From Candidatus Nitrospira neomarina (GTDB lineage: Bacteria; Nitrospirota; Nitrospiria; Nitrospirales; UBA8639): 64,000 nt of DNA. The position numbers were made by a program, and so were the translations under genes. The notes below the pieces were generated by a model. The model saw nothing but the letters and a program-made list of their open reading frames with translations, was not told the DNA's origin and did not search any database. This document shows, one piece after another, positions 63,049-64,000 of this stretch (the first letter of the stretch is position 1; each line of letters opens with the position of its first letter). The stretch spans positions 2,170,001 through 2,234,000 of the forward strand of contig NZ_CP116968.1 of NCBI RefSeq assembly GCF_032051675.1, read 5' to 3'.

Positions 63049-64000
63049 TTATTTTTTGTGAAACGCTGCGTGGGATTCCACCTTGAGCTCGCGATGAAGC
63101 ATCTTGCCGAGGCTGTTTTTTGGCAACGCGTCGACGGCCTCGACATAAAATGGGACCTTGTGGCTCGGAAGATATCGGGTACAATGCCGGGTCACGGCCT
63201 TAAGATCCGCAGACGCCCGATCCCGAAAGACCACAAAGGCCTTGGCGACCTGGCCGAGGACACGATGCGGCACACCAAGTACGGCTACCTCGGCGACTTC
63301 TGTAAGTTCCCGTATGCAGTATTCAACCTCCACCGGTGCATATTTCCTCCCGCCACAGTTAATGACGTCGGCTTTGCGACCGTGAAAGTAAAAAAGGCCG
63401 TGGGAATCTTTGTGGCCCATGTCTCCGGTTCTCATCCAGCCTCCTGGAGCAAATAACGCTTCTGATTCATTGGGGAGGTTATGGTAGCCATGACACACGT
63501 GCGGACCGCGCACAAAAAACTCGCCCTCAATCCCGTCATCGACAACGCATCCGGCATCGTCGACAACGAACATTTCAACACCGGGTATCGGAACGCCAAT
63601 GGAATCTGGATGCTCCCGAGCCATGGCGTCGGTTAGGATCGTGCAGGTGGAGGCCTCCGTCAGGCCATAGGAATTGACCAAATCCACCTCCGGGAAACGC
63701 GCTTTGATATCCCAATGGGTTTTGGGGTCGATCACAGCGCTGGAATTCATCAACAACCGCAAAGATGGCAGGTGATCGGCATTAAACTCCGGATAGACCA
63801 TCAGCATTTTAAACGTAGCAGGAACCGCACGAAAGCAGGTCACAGCCTGCCCACGAATTCTCGCCAAGAGGTCCGCAGCATCAAATCGCTCCACCAACAC
63901 AATTCTGCCGCCCACCTCAACCATAGGTAGCATTTGGCTGACGAGGGCGCTTGAATGACTGAGTGGCATAACAATCGCAATAACATCGTCGTGCCGATAA
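63049..64000 (-). CDS. AMP-forming acyl-CoA/ACP ligase, cut by window edge
   Basis: The C-terminal 317 residues of an ANL enzyme. The frame stays open to base 64000, reading RHDDVIAIVMPLSHSSAL at the edge. Motifs are NSYGLTEASTCTILT, GWMRTGDMGHKDSHGLFYFHGRKADVINCGGRKYAPVEVE and the catalytic-lysine end LPKNSLGKMLHRE. The N-terminal ATP loop (SGTTG-type) lies outside. It is transcribed with the ACP, GT4 and deacetylase-like genes. The chemistry is carboxylate adenylation and thioester formation. The substrate is unknown. Confidence 0.85.
   Translation of the reverse strand, partial: YRHDDVIAIVMPLSHSSALVSQMLPMVEVGGRIVLVERFDAADLLARIRGQAVTCFRAVPATFKMLMVYPEFNADHLPSLRLLMNSSAVIDPKTHWDIKARFPEVDLVNSYGLTEASTCTILTDAMAREHPDSIGVPIPGVEMFVVDDAGCVVDDGIEGEFFVRGPHVCHGYHNLPNESEALFAPGGWMRTGDMGHKDSHGLFYFHGRKADVINCGGRKYAPVEVEYCIRELTEVAEVAVLGVPHRVLGQVAKAFVVFRDRASADLKAVTRHCTRYLPSHKVPFYVEAVDALPKNSLGKMLHRELKVESHAAFHKK

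Noticed and set aside
1-64000. CRISPR arrays, tRNA or rRNA genes
   Set aside because: No regularly spaced direct repeats with unique spacers, no cloverleaf with a CCA end and no rRNA-like sequence were seen when reading both strands.

Overview
This window comes from a Gram-negative-type bacterium of moderate GC content. It is dominated by an exopolysaccharide (EPS) locus of the exosortase A (XrtA/EpsH, PEP-CTERM) associated kind, set in a region crowded with decayed insertion sequences. Marker families, recognised by eye from motifs, include the two XrtA-associated GT4 sugar transferases (TIGR03087- and TIGR03088-like), XrtA amidotransferases (TIGR03108-like), the XrtA O-ligase-like membrane protein (TIGR03097-like), PEP-CTERM FemAB (TIGR03019-like) and the ACP / AMP-ligase / PLP-decarboxylase set (TIGR03098/03099-like). 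Such clusters occur in Nitrospirota, Betaproteobacteria and related groups. A Nitrospira-like host is my guess and is not established. No exosortase, Wza, Wzc or initiating transferase gene lies in the window, so the locus is partial.

Layout. 1-3060: nested and tandem IS3-family relics. 3349-33506 (minus strand): the main EPS block. In transcription order it holds two polyprenyl-phosphate GT2s, FemAB, a PMT/ArnT-like membrane transferase, a Wzx flippase, GT4, amidotransferase, GT4, [IS3 insertion], AlgD-like GDP-mannose dehydrogenase, two GT4s, a divergent asparagine-synthase-like protein, a TPR protein, a second Asn-synthase-like protein with Ser in place of the catalytic Cys, FemAB/CelD-like, polysaccharide deacetylase, O-ligase, two methyltransferases, [IS630-like relic] and another amidotransferase. 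34150-42120: IS relics surrounding an AlgI/AlgJ-like O-acetylation pair, then ISL3 and IS30 elements with readable ends. 42530-47173: a truncated secreted beta-propeller protein, a gene-poor stretch and a second flippase. 47500-54512: a nest of IS3/IS256/IS2-like elements containing a group II intron remnant without a reverse transcriptase, a methyltransferase and a damaged PhyH-like dioxygenase. 54530-58626: an AT-rich ACP / AMP-ligase / PLP-decarboxylase / GNAT-like operon lying between IS256 copies. 58811-59890: an apparently intact IS256-family transposase. 60528-64000 (minus): a second EPS operon with deacetylase, GT4, ACP and AMP-ligase (cut by the window edge).

How the genes may work together (inference): GDP-mannose is oxidised to GDP-mannuronate. 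GT4 enzymes build a lipid-linked repeat, Asn-synthase homologues may amidate uronic acid carboxyls, and methyltransferases, FemAB/GNAT proteins, O-acetylases and ACP/ligase modules decorate it. Flippases export it and the O-ligase/polymerase-like protein finishes it. The two GT2s could charge polyprenyl phosphate for the PMT-like transferase. Many insertion events are readable down to target duplications, which gives a partial history of the locus.
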